A stretch of DNA of 64,000 nucleotides from Candidatus Koribacter versatilis Ellin345 (GCF_000014005.1 NC_008009.1:4526001-4590000); one strand, 5' to 3'; positions 44,110-53,309 are shown, numbered from the stretch's first letter. Program-made: numbers and translations. The notes: generated by a model not told the origin, from the letters alone.

Positions 44110-45188
44110 TGTCGAACATGAGCAAAGAACGCGTGTTGAGTGGGATGCGTCCCACCGGGAAGCTGCACCTGGGGCACTATGTCGGCGCCCTTCAGAACTG
44201 GGTGAAGTTGCAGGAGCAGTACGACTGTTTCTATTTCGTCGCCGATTGGCACGCGCTGACCACGAACTACGCCGATACCTCCGACATCAAGGCGAGTTGC
44301 ATTGAACTGATCATCGACTTCCTCTCCGCCGGACTCGATCCCGAGAAGTCCACGCTGTTCATCCAGTCACACGTGCCGCAGCATGCCGAGTTGTACCTGC
44401 TGCTGTCGATGATCACGCCGCTCGGCTGGCTCGAGCGTGTCCCCACGTACAAGGAACAGCTGGAGAACATCAAGGACAAAGACCTCGGGATGTACGGCTT
44501 CCTCGGCTACCCCGCGCTGCAAACCGCCGACATCATCATCTACAAGGCCAAGTATGTACCGGTAGGCCAGGACCAGGTGCCGCACCTCGAGATCAGCCGG
44601 GAAATCGCGCGTCGCTTCCACCAGTTCTATCCGCGCAAAATGCACGCCGGCATTGCCGCTCCGGAGCGCGACTACGTTTTTCCCGAGCCCAAGCCGCTGC
44701 TTACGCCGGCTGCAAAACTGCCCGGCACCGACGGCCGCAAGATGTCGAAGTCGTACGGCAACAGTATTCTGCTCAGCGATCCGGAAGCGGAAATTCGCGC
44801 AAAGCTGAAGACCATGGTCACCGACCCAGCGCGCGTGCGCCGCACCGATCCCGGCAATCCGGATGTGTGCCCGGTCGGCGACCTGCATAAAATCTTCAGC
44901 GACGCCGAGACCATGGCGAAGGTGAACGAAGGCTGCCGTACCGCTGGGATTGGCTGCATCCAGTGCAAAGGATGGGCCGCCGACTCCATCGTGAGAGTCC
45001 TGGCTCCGATTCAAGAGCGCCGCGCGAAATACGAGGGCAATCCGAAGATGGTCTGGGATATCCTCGAAGCCGGCTCGGCGAAGGCACGCGTTGCCGCCGA
45101 GGCCACAATGGTCGAAGTGCGCGAGGCGATGGGAATGTCACACCAGTACGAAGCGCCGAACACGTCGGCAGCAGCGGAGTCGAAGTAA
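44109..45188 (+). CDS. trpS: Tryptophanyl-tRNA synthetase
   Basis: A 359-residue class I synthetase of usual length. The HIGH motif appears as HLGH (near 19-22, PTGKLHLGHYVGAL) and the KMSKS motif is intact near 211 (GRKMSKSYGN). It charges tRNA-Trp. The start at 44109 overlaps the upstream stop by one base (TAATG). A second ATG three codons on is possible. scpA follows three bases after the stop. Confidence 0.97.
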   Translation: MSNMSKERVLSGMRPTGKLHLGHYVGALQNWVKLQEQYDCFYFVADWHALTTNYADTSDIKASCIELIIDFLSAGLDPEKSTLFIQSHVPQHAELYLLLSMITPLGWLERVPTYKEQLENIKDKDLGMYGFLGYPALQTADIIIYKAKYVPVGQDQVPHLEISREIARRFHQFYPRKMHAGIAAPERDYVFPEPKPLLTPAAKLPGTDGRKMSKSYGNSILLSDPEAEIRAKLKTMVTDPARVRRTDPGNPDVCPVGDLHKIFSDAETMAKVNEGCRTAGIGCIQCKGWAADSIVRVLAPIQERRAKYEGNPKMVWDILEAGSAKARVAAEATMVEVREAMGMSHQYEAPNTSAAAESK

Positions 45189-45191
45189 GCG

Positions 45192-46040
45192 ATGGCAGAA
45201 CCGGTGGAACAACAGAAACCCGTAGAGACGAAGCCCGCTGCGCCGGACGCGAAACGCCCGCAGGAGCGCGACGACTCCGTCTTCTCGATCACCGTCGGCC
45301 AGATCTACGACGGCCCGCTCGACCTGTTGCTCGACCTCGTGCGCAAGCAGGACATCGATATCTACGACATCCCGATCGCCAAGATCACTCGCCAGTACCT
45401 GACGTACACCGAACACATCAAGACGATTGATGTGGATGTGGCCGCCGAGTTCATCTACATGGCGTCGCTGCTGATCCACATCAAATCGAAGATGCTGTTG
45501 CCGCGCGATCCGGATGCGCCCGCTGGCGAAGAAGATCCGCGTATGGAACTGGTTAACCGGCTGCTCGAGCACGAGCGCTTCAAGACCGCCGCGCAGATGC
45601 TCCTGCAGAAACAACAGATCGAAGACGCGATTCTGACCAATCCGTCGATGAAGGAATTCCGCGACGCCGAAGGCGCGGAGCCGGAACTTGCCGCTGACGT
45701 CATCGACCTCGTAAAAACGTTTCGCGAGATTCTCGAGCGCGCAAAGTCGAAGCCGACATTCGACGTCACCGACGATAACGTCACCGTCGGGCAGATGATC
45801 CAGTACGTGCATCGGCGCTTGTCGCTCGAAGAAAAGCCAATCCGCCTGAAGGCGCTGCTGAAGCACCTGAACAGCCGCAACCAGTTGGTCTGCGCCTTCC
45901 TCGCGCTGCTCGAGCTGATTCGCCTCCAAGCGGTGCTCGTCCGCCAGGAAGCGGTCTTCGGAGAAGCGGTGATCAAGAAATACACCGAGTTCGACAATGT
46001 CATGACCGAGCAGGGCGCAGTACGGGACGATTGGAAGTAG
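45192..46040 (+). CDS. scpA: Segregation and condensation protein A
   Basis: A 282-residue kleisin. The N-terminal domain begins VGQIYDGPLDLLLDLVRKQDIDIYDIPIAKIT, the classical ScpA start, and the C-terminal winged helix (LVCAFLALLELIRLQAVLVRQE) is typical. It links SMC and ScpB in the condensin complex that organises the chromosome. It is followed by a 200-base repeat-containing gap and then scpB. Confidence 0.96.
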   Translation: MAEPVEQQKPVETKPAAPDAKRPQERDDSVFSITVGQIYDGPLDLLLDLVRKQDIDIYDIPIAKITRQYLTYTEHIKTIDVDVAAEFIYMASLLIHIKSKMLLPRDPDAPAGEEDPRMELVNRLLEHERFKTAAQMLLQKQQIEDAILTNPSMKEFRDAEGAEPELAADVIDLVKTFREILERAKSKPTFDVTDDNVTVGQMIQYVHRRLSLEEKPIRLKALLKHLNSRNQLVCAFLALLELIRLQAVLVRQEAVFGEAVIKKYTEFDNVMTEQGAVRDDWK

Positions 46041-46097
46041 CTTTCGGGATTTGGGACCGTTTTCACCACAGAGGCACCGAGACACAGAGGGATTTAG

Positions 46098-46202
46098 GTC
46101 ATTAGGAGTTAGGTATTGGGTTGTTAGGTGTTCGGGAAAGCTCCGAACGCCGCGGCACTGCGGAAGCTCATCCCTAGTTCCTAATACCTAATAACCTAAT
46201 CA
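46098..46202. repeat. Inverted TTAGG-type intergenic repeat between scpA and scpB
   Basis: The left arm contains ATTAGGAGTTAGGTATTGGG and the right arm the near-complement CCTAATACCTAATAACC. The unit TTAGG recurs about every 6-8 bases within each arm. A related TTAGG-rich piece is at 55045-55075. The function is unknown, and it separates two genes that are usually adjacent. Confidence 0.6.
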
Positions 46203-46244
46203 CCTGCATTGCACCGTCGCGAGACGAAGCACCACAAGGGAAAC

Positions 46245-47306
46245 ATGTCGCTTAAGGGAAAAATCGAAGCAATCATTTACGCGGCCGAAGAGCCGGTCAC
46301 CGTGGACCAGATGGCCGCGCTGCTGCGCGACATCGTGCTCGCCGAAATCGCGCAGGAGGCCTCGAACGCCGCGGCTGCCGAAGAAACGGCCAACGGTGAG
46401 ACCGCGCAGGCAGATGCTGCGGCCGCCGAAGGCACCACGCCAGAACCGCACGCCGAATCTGCTCCCGAGACGCCGAGCGAAGTGACCGGTGAAGCCGCGG
46501 TCGAGCCGGATGCCGCCACCGAAGTCAGCGCGCCCGAAACAACCTCGAAGAAGAAAGCGCCGAAAGATCCCGAGCTGACAGCAGTGAAAGCCAAGCTGCG
46601 CACGGTGCTCGCTGAGCTCGTTGCCGATTATCAAAGTGACGCGCGCGGCCTTGAAATCCGCCAGATTGCCGGCGGATATCGTATGGCGACCAAACCCGAG
46701 CATCACGATGTGGTCGTCGGTTTCGCGAAGAGCCTGAAGCCGCCCATTCGCCTTTCGTTGCAGGCGCTGGAAACACTGGCGGTCGTTGCCTACAAGCAGC
46801 CGGTCACCGCGCCGGAAGTCAGCGAGATTCGCGGCGTGGATTCCTCCGGCGTCATCGCCACGCTTCTTGATCGAAAGCTCGTCACGACCGCCGGACGCAA
46901 ACAGGTCATCGGCCGACCGATTCTCTACAAGACCACCAAGGAGTTCCTGCTGCGCTTCGGCCTGAAAGACGTCAACGAGCTGCCCAGCATGGAAGAGTTC
47001 GAAAAGCTAGGCGATGCCGGTCAGGGCGTGCTCTTCGAAGCCGAGCAGAAATCAGCAGGACAAAGTGCTTCCGATGAAGCAGCGCGAGCGGACGACGAAA
47101 TGATGGCACGCGAAGAAGACGAGATCGCATTGCAGGATGATGTGGTCGCGCGAGCAGCGGAGGCATCGGGAGACGCGAATGCATCGGAAGATGCGGCATC
47201 CGCTGCGACTGAAGAAACTAAACACGAACCCGCCCATGCGGAAGCGAATAGCGAATCCGCCGCCGACACGTCAGAGGTCCAGGGCTCAACGAATGAGAAT
47301 GCGTAG
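46245..47306 (+). CDS. scpB: Segregation and condensation protein B with long insertion and acidic tail
   Basis: A 353-residue ScpB, clearly longer than the usual 180-220. The start MSLKGKIEAIIYAAEEPVTV is normal, but after about residue 33 an Ala/Glu/Thr-rich insertion of about 75 residues interrupts the first winged helix. The family sequence then resumes (LTAVKAKLRTVLAEL and later LSLQALETLAVVAYKQPVT, RGVDSSGVI, GRPILYKTT). A second acidic Ala-rich tail runs from about 265 to the end. ATG at 46245 has AAGGG before it. It works with ScpA and SMC. Confidence 0.93.
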   Translation: MSLKGKIEAIIYAAEEPVTVDQMAALLRDIVLAEIAQEASNAAAAEETANGETAQADAAAAEGTTPEPHAESAPETPSEVTGEAAVEPDAATEVSAPETTSKKKAPKDPELTAVKAKLRTVLAELVADYQSDARGLEIRQIAGGYRMATKPEHHDVVVGFAKSLKPPIRLSLQALETLAVVAYKQPVTAPEVSEIRGVDSSGVIATLLDRKLVTTAGRKQVIGRPILYKTTKEFLLRFGLKDVNELPSMEEFEKLGDAGQGVLFEAEQKSAGQSASDEAARADDEMMAREEDEIALQDDVVARAAEASGDANASEDAASAATEETKHEPAHAEANSESAADTSEVQGSTNENA

Positions 47307-47311
47307 CCACT

Positions 47312-49354
47312 ATGTCCTCAGAACGATTGCAGAAAATTATCGCCGCCGCAGGTATGGCGTCTCGCCGTAAAGCCGAAGAACTCGTCACCGCCGGGCGTGT
47401 CACCGTGAACGGCGAAGTCAAGAATGAGCTCGGCTCCAAGGCCGATCCCGAAACCGATGACATCCGCGTAGACGGCAAGCCGCTCAAGGCCGAGCAACTT
47501 GTGTACGTGCTGCTGCACAAGCCCAAGGGCTACGTCACCACCGTGAGCGATCCCGAAGGCCGCGAGACCGTGATGGACCTCGTCAAAGGCATTCCCGCGC
47601 GGCTTTATCCCGTCGGGCGCCTCGACTACCTCAGCGAAGGCCTGCTGCTGCTCACTAACGACGGCGAAATGGCCGCTAAGCTGACGCACGCTTCCACCCA
47701 CGTGCCGAAGAAGTATCTCGTGAAAGTCAGCGGCGAACCCACCGAAGAGCAGATCCAGGAACTGCGCAATGGCGTGCAGCTTCCGCCGGAACAAGGGCAC
47801 ATTCACGCCGATCCGCGCGAAGGCGGACGTTTCGGTGGCGAGAAGCGTCGTTCCACCGCGGTGAAGACCGCGCCGTGCAAGATCGAACTCACCCGCGAGG
47901 GCGACAACCCGTGGTACGAAGTCACGCTCAACGAGGGCCGCAACCGGCAAATCCGCCGCATGTTCGACTTCATCGGACACCACGTGGAGAAGATCAAGCG
48001 CGTGGAGTACGGCCCGCTAAAACTCGACGTGGAGAACGGCGAGTTCCGCTTGCTGAATCCCGCGGAAGTAGCGCGGTTGAAGAAAGCGGCTGAGGGCAAA
48101 CACGAGGCCCCGCGTGCGCGCGACGAAAAACCGCGCTTCGCTAAAGCGCGTGGCGAACGCCCCGCGTTTGGCCGCGGGCGCAGCGATGACCGCGCCCCGT
48201 TCCAGAAAGGCTCGTACAAAGACCGTTCCGAGCTCGAGAGCGAGAAGGGTGAGCGCACGCGCACCGCACGCTTCGACGCAGATGGCAAGCGCATGGAAGA
48301 AGCACCGCGGGAACGTCGCGAGCGTCCGAAGTTCGACCGCGGCGCGCGCCCGGCATTCCGTGGCAAGCGCGACGATGCTCGTGGCGAACGCCCAGCATTT
48401 CGCGGGAAACGCGATGATGCTCGTGGGGAAAGACCTGCGTTTCGCGGTAAGCGCGATGACGCACGTAGCGAACGTCCGGCATTCCGTGCGCGTCGCGACG
48501 ACCAGGCTGGAGATCGCCCACGGTTTCCGCGGCGTGAGGAAGGCGAACGTCCAGCGTTCCGCGGTAAACGTGACGATGCACGTGGCGAACGTCCGGCATT
48601 CCGAGGCAAGCGCGACGATGCTCGTGGTGAGCGTCCAGCATTCCGAGGCAAGCGCGACGATGCTCGTGGTGAGCGTCCAGCGTTCCGCGGTAAACGGGAT
48701 GACGCGCGCGGCGAGCGTCCGGCATTCCGCGGGAAGCGCGATGATGCACGTGGTGAGCGGCCGGCATTCCGCGGTAAACGCGATGACGCACGCGGCGAGC
48801 GCCCGAAATTCGCGCGCAGCGGTGAACGCGGCGACCGTCCTTTCCGCGCACGTCCGGCGGGCGATGGCGAATCGCGCGGCAAGAGCTTCGATCGTCCGGC
48901 GCGTGCGGGTGCGCGACCGAATTTCGGCGATCGTCCGAAATTCGGTCCACGCAAAGAGGGCGGAGACCGTCCTTTCCGTGGCAAACCCGGCGAAAAGAAG
49001 GAATTTCGCGGTAAGCGTGAGGGTGGTTCGGCCGCGCGCGGCGACCGTAAACCCGGCGGTTTTGGACGCGATCGGCGTGAGGGCGGCGAACGGCCGTTCC
49101 GCGGCGGAGATCGGCCGGCGCGTGGTGACCGTTTCGGCAAAAAGCCGGGCGGTCCGCGCAAGGACTTCCGTCCGCGTCGCGACGCAGGCGTCCCGGAACG
49201 GGAGGAACCGCGGTCACAGGAATTCGTGGATAACGTCGCCAAGCGCTTCTCGGGAGGGCTAGAATCGGGAGTTCGCGGACGTGGGAAAGCTCCGCGGCGT
49301 GGCCCGGGCGGCGCCCCCAAGAAGCCGTTCCGCAAGCCGAAGGATAGGCGATGA
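47312..49354 (+). CDS. RluB/RsuA-family pseudouridine synthase with Arg/Gly/Asp repeat tail
   Basis: A 680-residue protein whose first 245 residues form a complete enzyme: an S4 RNA-binding domain (about 3-60, SRRKAEELVTAGRVTVNG) and a pseudouridine synthase domain with the catalytic Asp in VGRLDYLSEGLLLLTNDG. It modifies 23S rRNA (RluB-like) or 16S rRNA (RsuA-like). The remaining 435 residues are disordered, dominated by Arg, Gly, Asp, Pro, Phe and Lys, with nine near-identical 14-residue repeats of FRGKRDDARGERPA. The ATG follows five bases after scpB, and its stop overlaps the hisC start (ATGA). Confidence 0.9.
   Translation: MSSERLQKIIAAAGMASRRKAEELVTAGRVTVNGEVKNELGSKADPETDDIRVDGKPLKAEQLVYVLLHKPKGYVTTVSDPEGRETVMDLVKGIPARLYPVGRLDYLSEGLLLLTNDGEMAAKLTHASTHVPKKYLVKVSGEPTEEQIQELRNGVQLPPEQGHIHADPREGGRFGGEKRRSTAVKTAPCKIELTREGDNPWYEVTLNEGRNRQIRRMFDFIGHHVEKIKRVEYGPLKLDVENGEFRLLNPAEVARLKKAAEGKHEAPRARDEKPRFAKARGERPAFGRGRSDDRAPFQKGSYKDRSELESEKGERTRTARFDADGKRMEEAPRERRERPKFDRGARPAFRGKRDDARGERPAFRGKRDDARGERPAFRGKRDDARSERPAFRARRDDQAGDRPRFPRREEGERPAFRGKRDDARGERPAFRGKRDDARGERPAFRGKRDDARGERPAFRGKRDDARGERPAFRGKRDDARGERPAFRGKRDDARGERPKFARSGERGDRPFRARPAGDGESRGKSFDRPARAGARPNFGDRPKFGPRKEGGDRPFRGKPGEKKEFRGKREGGSAARGDRKPGGFGRDRREGGERPFRGGDRPARGDRFGKKPGGPRKDFRPRRDAGVPEREEPRSQEFVDNVAKRFSGGLESGVRGRGKAPRRGPGGAPKKPFRKPKDRR
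48356..48808 (+). repeat. 42-bp tandem repeats coding for FRGKRDDARGERPA units
   Basis: Nine in-frame copies of a 42-base unit lie within the tail of the pseudouridine synthase gene: three copies, a diverged spacer of about 75 bases, then six copies. The protein repeats are almost invariant while third codon positions vary, so selection probably acts on the protein. Confidence 0.9.
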
Positions 49355-50475
49355 AGTACGACGAAATGGTACCGGCGCACATTCGCGCGCTCGGTCCGTA
49401 TGTGCCGGGAAAACCGCTCCGGCAGGCTGAAGAAGAAACTGGAATCAAATGCACCAAGATGGCCTCGAACGAGAACCCGTTCGGGCCATCGCCGCGTGCG
49501 CTGGAAGCGATGGAGCACGCGCTGCGCGAAGTTCACCTCTACCCTGAGAACGGCGCGCCGGAACTGGCGAAGAAGATCGCCGAGAACGAAGGCGTAACGC
49601 CAGACCACATCCTGGTGACCGGCGGCTCCACGCCGTGCCTCGACATGGTAGGCCGCACGCTGCTCGCGCCGGGCAGCAACGCCATCACCAGTGAGCGTTC
49701 GTTCATCGTGTATCCGATCGTGACGCGCGCGGCTGGCGCGACGCTCAAGCTGGTTCCAACCAAGGACAACGGCTTCGATCTCGATGGCGTACTGAACGCG
49801 ATTGATACAGACACGCGTGTAATTTTCCTCGCGAATCCGAACAATCCCACGGGCACGATGTTCACCGCGCAGGAACTCGATGCATTTCTCGACAAGGTTC
49901 CCGACCACGTAGTGGCCGTGATCGACGAGGCGTATTACGACTTCGCGAAATATCTCGCGGAACGGCGCGGCGTGGAGTACTCGCACTCGGTCCGCTACGT
50001 GAATGAAGGCCGCAAGGTCATCGTGATGCGGACTTTCTCGAAGACGCATGGGCTCGCAGGTGTGCGCGTGGGCTTCGGGATCGGCGACCCGGTCCTGATG
50101 AACTACATGGCGCGGGTGCGCACGGCGTTCCAGACCACCACCGTCGGCGAAGCCGGGGCACTGGCCGCGTTGCATGACGACGACCACTTACAGCGCACGG
50201 TGGTCAACAACGCAAAGGGCGCGGAATTCCTCGAGCACGGACTGCGTGAACTCGGAGTGCACGTTACGCCGACCTGGGCGAACTTCGTCTTCTTCGAAGT
50301 GGATGACAACGCACCGGGAATTTCGCAAGCGCTAGAGCATTCGGGAGTGATCGTGCGTCCGCTGAAGGGCTGGGGCATTCCGCAGGGTTTGCGGGTTACG
50401 ATCGGAAAGCCGGAGCAGAACCAGAATTTCCTGAGTGCCTTGCGAAGAGTGTTGGAGAAGGAGCCGGTGCGGTAG
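49351..50475 (+). CDS. hisC: Histidinol-phosphate aminotransferase family
   Basis: A 374-residue PLP aminotransferase of fold type I. MASNENPFGPSPRAL, ANPNNPTGT and IDEAYYDF are family markers. The PLP Lys is in TFSKTHGLAGVRVGFG near 231. It catalyses imidazole-acetol phosphate to histidinol phosphate in histidine synthesis; the same family also includes tyrosine/phenylalanine aminotransferases, and no other his genes are here. It starts within the stop of the preceding gene. Family certain, exact substrate less so. Confidence 0.9.
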   Translation: MKYDEMVPAHIRALGPYVPGKPLRQAEEETGIKCTKMASNENPFGPSPRALEAMEHALREVHLYPENGAPELAKKIAENEGVTPDHILVTGGSTPCLDMVGRTLLAPGSNAITSERSFIVYPIVTRAAGATLKLVPTKDNGFDLDGVLNAIDTDTRVIFLANPNNPTGTMFTAQELDAFLDKVPDHVVAVIDEAYYDFAKYLAERRGVEYSHSVRYVNEGRKVIVMRTFSKTHGLAGVRVGFGIGDPVLMNYMARVRTAFQTTTVGEAGALAALHDDDHLQRTVVNNAKGAEFLEHGLRELGVHVTPTWANFVFFEVDDNAPGISQALEHSGVIVRPLKGWGIPQGLRVTIGKPEQNQNFLSALRRVLEKEPVR

Positions 50476-50505
50476 AGTCCGGCTAGCGCGAGGCGGGAGT
50501 GGCAG

Positions 50506-50554
50506 CGATAGGGGTCCTTCGACTCCGCGGCTTCGCTGCTCCGCTCAGGATGAC
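50506..50554. repeat. Dispersed intergenic repeat, copy C
   Basis: The opposite-orientation copy: ATAGGGGTCCTTCGACTCC at the left and CCGCTCAGGATGACA at the right. It lies between the convergent hisC and glucokinase genes. The two arms can pair in RNA and may act as a bidirectional terminator. Confidence 0.8.
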
Positions 50555-50616
50555 AGATTAAAAAACTACAAAAGCAGAATGGCCGCCCGCAGCGGCCATT
50601 TCGTTTGGATCGCGAT

Positions 50617-51660
50617 TTAGCGAGTGCCGGCTACCGGTGTATCAGCCTTGGATTGCGCGGCGGGTGCGGACGACTCGCCGTTGACGACCATCGGCAGGCG
50701 GGCGGCGCCGAACAGACCGGCATCGCCGCCGAGCAAAGCGCGGGTCACGATGGTGCGTTTCTGGCCGGCAGCGACCGCTTCCGGCGCGGTGACGCGATAG
50801 ATGAACGATCTCTTGCGTACTTCTTCCATCATCGGATTGTGGAAGGCGTCCCAGGCGCTGGCAACGCCGCCGCCGATCACGTACATCGGGAAATTCAGCG
50901 CGTTGACCATGTTGGCCACGGCGATGCCGATCGAGTGGCCGACGGTGTTGAAAATCTCCTGCGCGGCCTTGTCACCCTGGATGGCGAGCTGGTAAATCAC
51001 CTTCGAACTGAACTCTACGTCGTTGCGTGAGGCATTGGCGAGCGCGTCGGACAGGCCGTTGGCGACAGCTTCGCGCGCCATGCGCACGACGGCCGTCGCC
51101 GAGGCATATTGTTCGAGGCAGCCGTGGTTGCCGCAGCCGCAGATATGGCCGTCGGGCAAAACGGTATGGTGGCCAAGCTCCCCGGCCATGCCGTTCATCC
51201 CGTGCCACAAGCGGCCGGCCATGATAATTCCACCACCTACGCCGGTGCCGAGCGTGTACATCACCATGTCGTCGGTGTCGCGGCCGGCGCCGAGCCACTT
51301 CTCGCCCATCGCGGCGGCGTTGGCGTCGTTCTCAAGAATGACCTTGGTTCCGAGCCGGCTCTCGATGTCCTTATGCACGGGATAGTTCGACCAGCCGGGT
51401 AGGTTCGGCGATTCCCGCACGGTGCCGGTATCCATATCAATGAAGCCCGGGACACCGATGCCGATGCCAATCAGCTTGCCGTGGTCCTGGTACTTGGTAG
51501 TGACGTGGCGGATGGCATCGGTCATTTGACCGACAACATATTCGCGGCCGCGCTGTACCTGCGTGCCAAGCGTGACTTTTTCGAGGAGGGTGCCGCGTTC
51601 TTCGACGGCTGCGATTCGCAGATTGGTACCGCCGAGGTCCACACCGATTGCGTAAGACAT
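50617..51660 (-). CDS. ROK-family glucokinase
   Basis: A 347-residue kinase. The phosphate-binding start is AIGVDLGGTNLRIAAV, and the ROK zinc site is CGCGNHGCLEQYAS near 172. The catalytic Asp lies in ILENDANAAAMGE. It phosphorylates glucose or a related hexose with ATP at the cytosolic start of sugar metabolism. AAGGA precedes the ATG at 51660. It is convergent with hisC and next to mutM on the same strand, 86 bases apart. ROK members also act on N-acetylmannosamine or fructose, so glucose is likely but not certain. Confidence 0.9.
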   Translation of the reverse strand: MSYAIGVDLGGTNLRIAAVEERGTLLEKVTLGTQVQRGREYVVGQMTDAIRHVTTKYQDHGKLIGIGIGVPGFIDMDTGTVRESPNLPGWSNYPVHKDIESRLGTKVILENDANAAAMGEKWLGAGRDTDDMVMYTLGTGVGGGIIMAGRLWHGMNGMAGELGHHTVLPDGHICGCGNHGCLEQYASATAVVRMAREAVANGLSDALANASRNDVEFSSKVIYQLAIQGDKAAQEIFNTVGHSIGIAVANMVNALNFPMYVIGGGVASAWDAFHNPMMEEVRKRSFIYRVTAPEAVAAGQKRTIVTRALLGGDAGLFGAARLPMVVNGESSAPAAQSKADTPVAGTR

Positions 51661-51746
51661 AAGATCCTTCGTCGCGGGCCGATAACTTTCAGCTACATTG
51701 TCGCTGAAACGTTTTAAAACTGGAAATAAATTACGCTAGGCCAGTG

Positions 51747-52565
51747 CTATTTCTGGCAATTTTGACAGTAATGGCTGCTTCTTCCCGCTATGACCACCCG
51801 TTTAATCGGCTTCTTACAGGTGAAACAGGGCTCCCCAGTGCGCTGGTAAACGTTATGACGCAATTGAAAAAAACCCTCGTTGCCTTCTGCGTCAACATAA
51901 TCATTAACTGACGAACCGCCAAGTTCCACGGCCTCGCGTAACACTTCGCCGACTTTTTCGTGGAGCCGCGTGAGGTCGGCGCGACTGAGCGACTTGGCGC
52001 GTCGGCGCGGGCGGATACCGGCACGAAAGAGTGCCTCATCGGCGTAGATGTTGCCCACCCCGCTTAACAGGGCTTGGTTCAACAAGGCACTCTTGATCGG
52101 CGTGTTCCTCCCGCGGAAGAGCTTTTGGAAATCCTCCAGCGAGACGGTCAGCGGCTCCAGGCCGGGAGCGGCGAAAACGTCGGATTTCGCACGGACGGCG
52201 AGCTTGCCGAACATGCGCGGGTCCACGAAGCGCAGTTCTTTCCCCGACGACAGCTTGGCGATCAGGTGGGTGTGCTTGGGAAGCGGCGTATCGGGATCAA
52301 CGACCAGGGTGCTGCCGGTCATGCCGAGGTGGATGATCCACTGGCCGCGCGGTTCCCCGTCGGGCTCAGCGAGGTCGGCCACGATATGTTTGCCGACGCG
52401 GCGGACGAGCGTGATCTTCGCGCCTTCGAGCATTTTGGCAATGGCGCGGGCGCTGGACTTGAGCGGCTGCTTCTTCTCGCCGATCCAGACGGATTCTATG
52501 GTCGTGCCGGCGGCGCGCTTGTTCAGGCCGTTGGCTACGGTTTCTACCTCGGGAAGTTCGGGCAT
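51747..52565 (-). CDS. mutM: Formamidopyrimidine-DNA glycosylase
   Basis: A 272-residue Fpg enzyme. The catalytic N-terminus MPELPEVETV is intact (Pro2 nucleophile, Glu3), with the beta-clamp Lys in VGKHIVADL. The C-terminal zinc finger is complete (CFTCKKP, then CQNC at the end). It removes 8-oxoguanine and ring-opened purines from DNA and nicks the strand. It is divergent from the LysE gene with repeat copy D between them. Confidence 0.96.
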   Translation of the reverse strand: MPELPEVETVANGLNKRAAGTTIESVWIGEKKQPLKSSARAIAKMLEGAKITLVRRVGKHIVADLAEPDGEPRGQWIIHLGMTGSTLVVDPDTPLPKHTHLIAKLSSGKELRFVDPRMFGKLAVRAKSDVFAAPGLEPLTVSLEDFQKLFRGRNTPIKSALLNQALLSGVGNIYADEALFRAGIRPRRRAKSLSRADLTRLHEKVGEVLREAVELGGSSVNDYVDAEGNEGFFQLRHNVYQRTGEPCFTCKKPIKRVVIAGRSSHYCQNCQK

Positions 52566-52600
52566 TGAGCTCTATCGTAACCGGGGAGTTTGTGGTGGCG

Positions 52601-52650
52601 AAAGGGGTCCTTCGACTGCGCGGGCCCCGCCCGCTCCGCTCAGGATGACA
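52601..52650. repeat. Dispersed intergenic repeat, copy D
   Basis: AAAGGGGTCCTTCGACTGCG at the left and CCGCTCAGGATGACA at the right, as in copy C. The centre is longer and GC-rich. It lies between divergent mutM and the LysE-type gene, so it cannot be only a terminator. Confidence 0.8.
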
Positions 52651-52697
52651 GAGTGAGAACCTTCTGGTAGAAACGTGCGCGTACAGGAACTGCGCGT

Positions 52698-53309
52698 ATG
52701 TGGGCTTATTGCATGGCCGGGCTGCTGTATGGGTTTGCTGCCGGGGCGCAGCCTGGGCCGCTGAACGCGTACCTGATGTCGGTGACGCTGCGACATGGCT
52801 TTCGGCGGGCAGCGCCGGCGGCGTGTGCGCCGCTGATCAGCGATGCATTCATCATCGCGCTGACGCTTACCATCCTGAGCCGCATGCCCGTGGCGTTGAT
52901 CCGATGGCTGCATCTGCTCGGCGGTGCTTTTGTGCTTTATCTCGCGTGGGATGCGTGGCGGACGTATCGGCACTTCCAAGCTGCCGAAGAGGATGCCAAG
53001 TCGCATGCGGTGGAGAGCGTGTGGAAGGCGGCGGTGATCAACCTGCTCAATCCCAGCCCGTACATCGGTTGGAGCCTGGTGCTGGGGCCGTTCGTGCTGC
53101 AAGGGTGGCGCGAGGCGCATCGCAATGGGATCGCCATCGTGATCAGCTTCTACCTGGCGCTGGTAGGGACGACTCTGCTCGTCGTTTGGCTCTTCGATTT
53201 CGCGCGCAATGCTGGGCCACGGGTCGCGAAGGCGCTGGTAGCAGTCTCGAGTATAGTGCTGGCTGGATTTGGGGTGTATCAATTGTGGCTGGGAGTGCGA
53301 GGAAGCTAG
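52698..53309 (+). CDS. LysE/RhtB-family amino acid exporter
   Basis: A 203-residue membrane protein with six predicted helices. The first has the family signature GAQPGPLNAYLMSVTLRHGFRRA, and the fourth region carries VINLLNPSPYIGW. Members export lysine, homoserine, threonine or other compounds. Length is normal. A small membrane-protein gene follows three bases after its stop. Confidence 0.88.
   Translation: MWAYCMAGLLYGFAAGAQPGPLNAYLMSVTLRHGFRRAAPAACAPLISDAFIIALTLTILSRMPVALIRWLHLLGGAFVLYLAWDAWRTYRHFQAAEEDAKSHAVESVWKAAVINLLNPSPYIGWSLVLGPFVLQGWREAHRNGIAIVISFYLALVGTTLLVVWLFDFARNAGPRVAKALVAVSSIVLAGFGVYQLWLGVRGS

Noticed and set aside
48356-48808. Regular 42-base repeats as a CRISPR array
   Set aside because: Units are directly joined with no unique spacers, stay in frame and encode a conserved peptide.
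47803-50187. A 794-codon open frame on the minus strand
   Set aside because: It is antisense to the Arg/Gly/Asp repeat tail and hisC. Its Ser/Arg/Pro-rich sequence is the mirror of the repeats, and hisC and the synthase on the plus strand are unmistakable.
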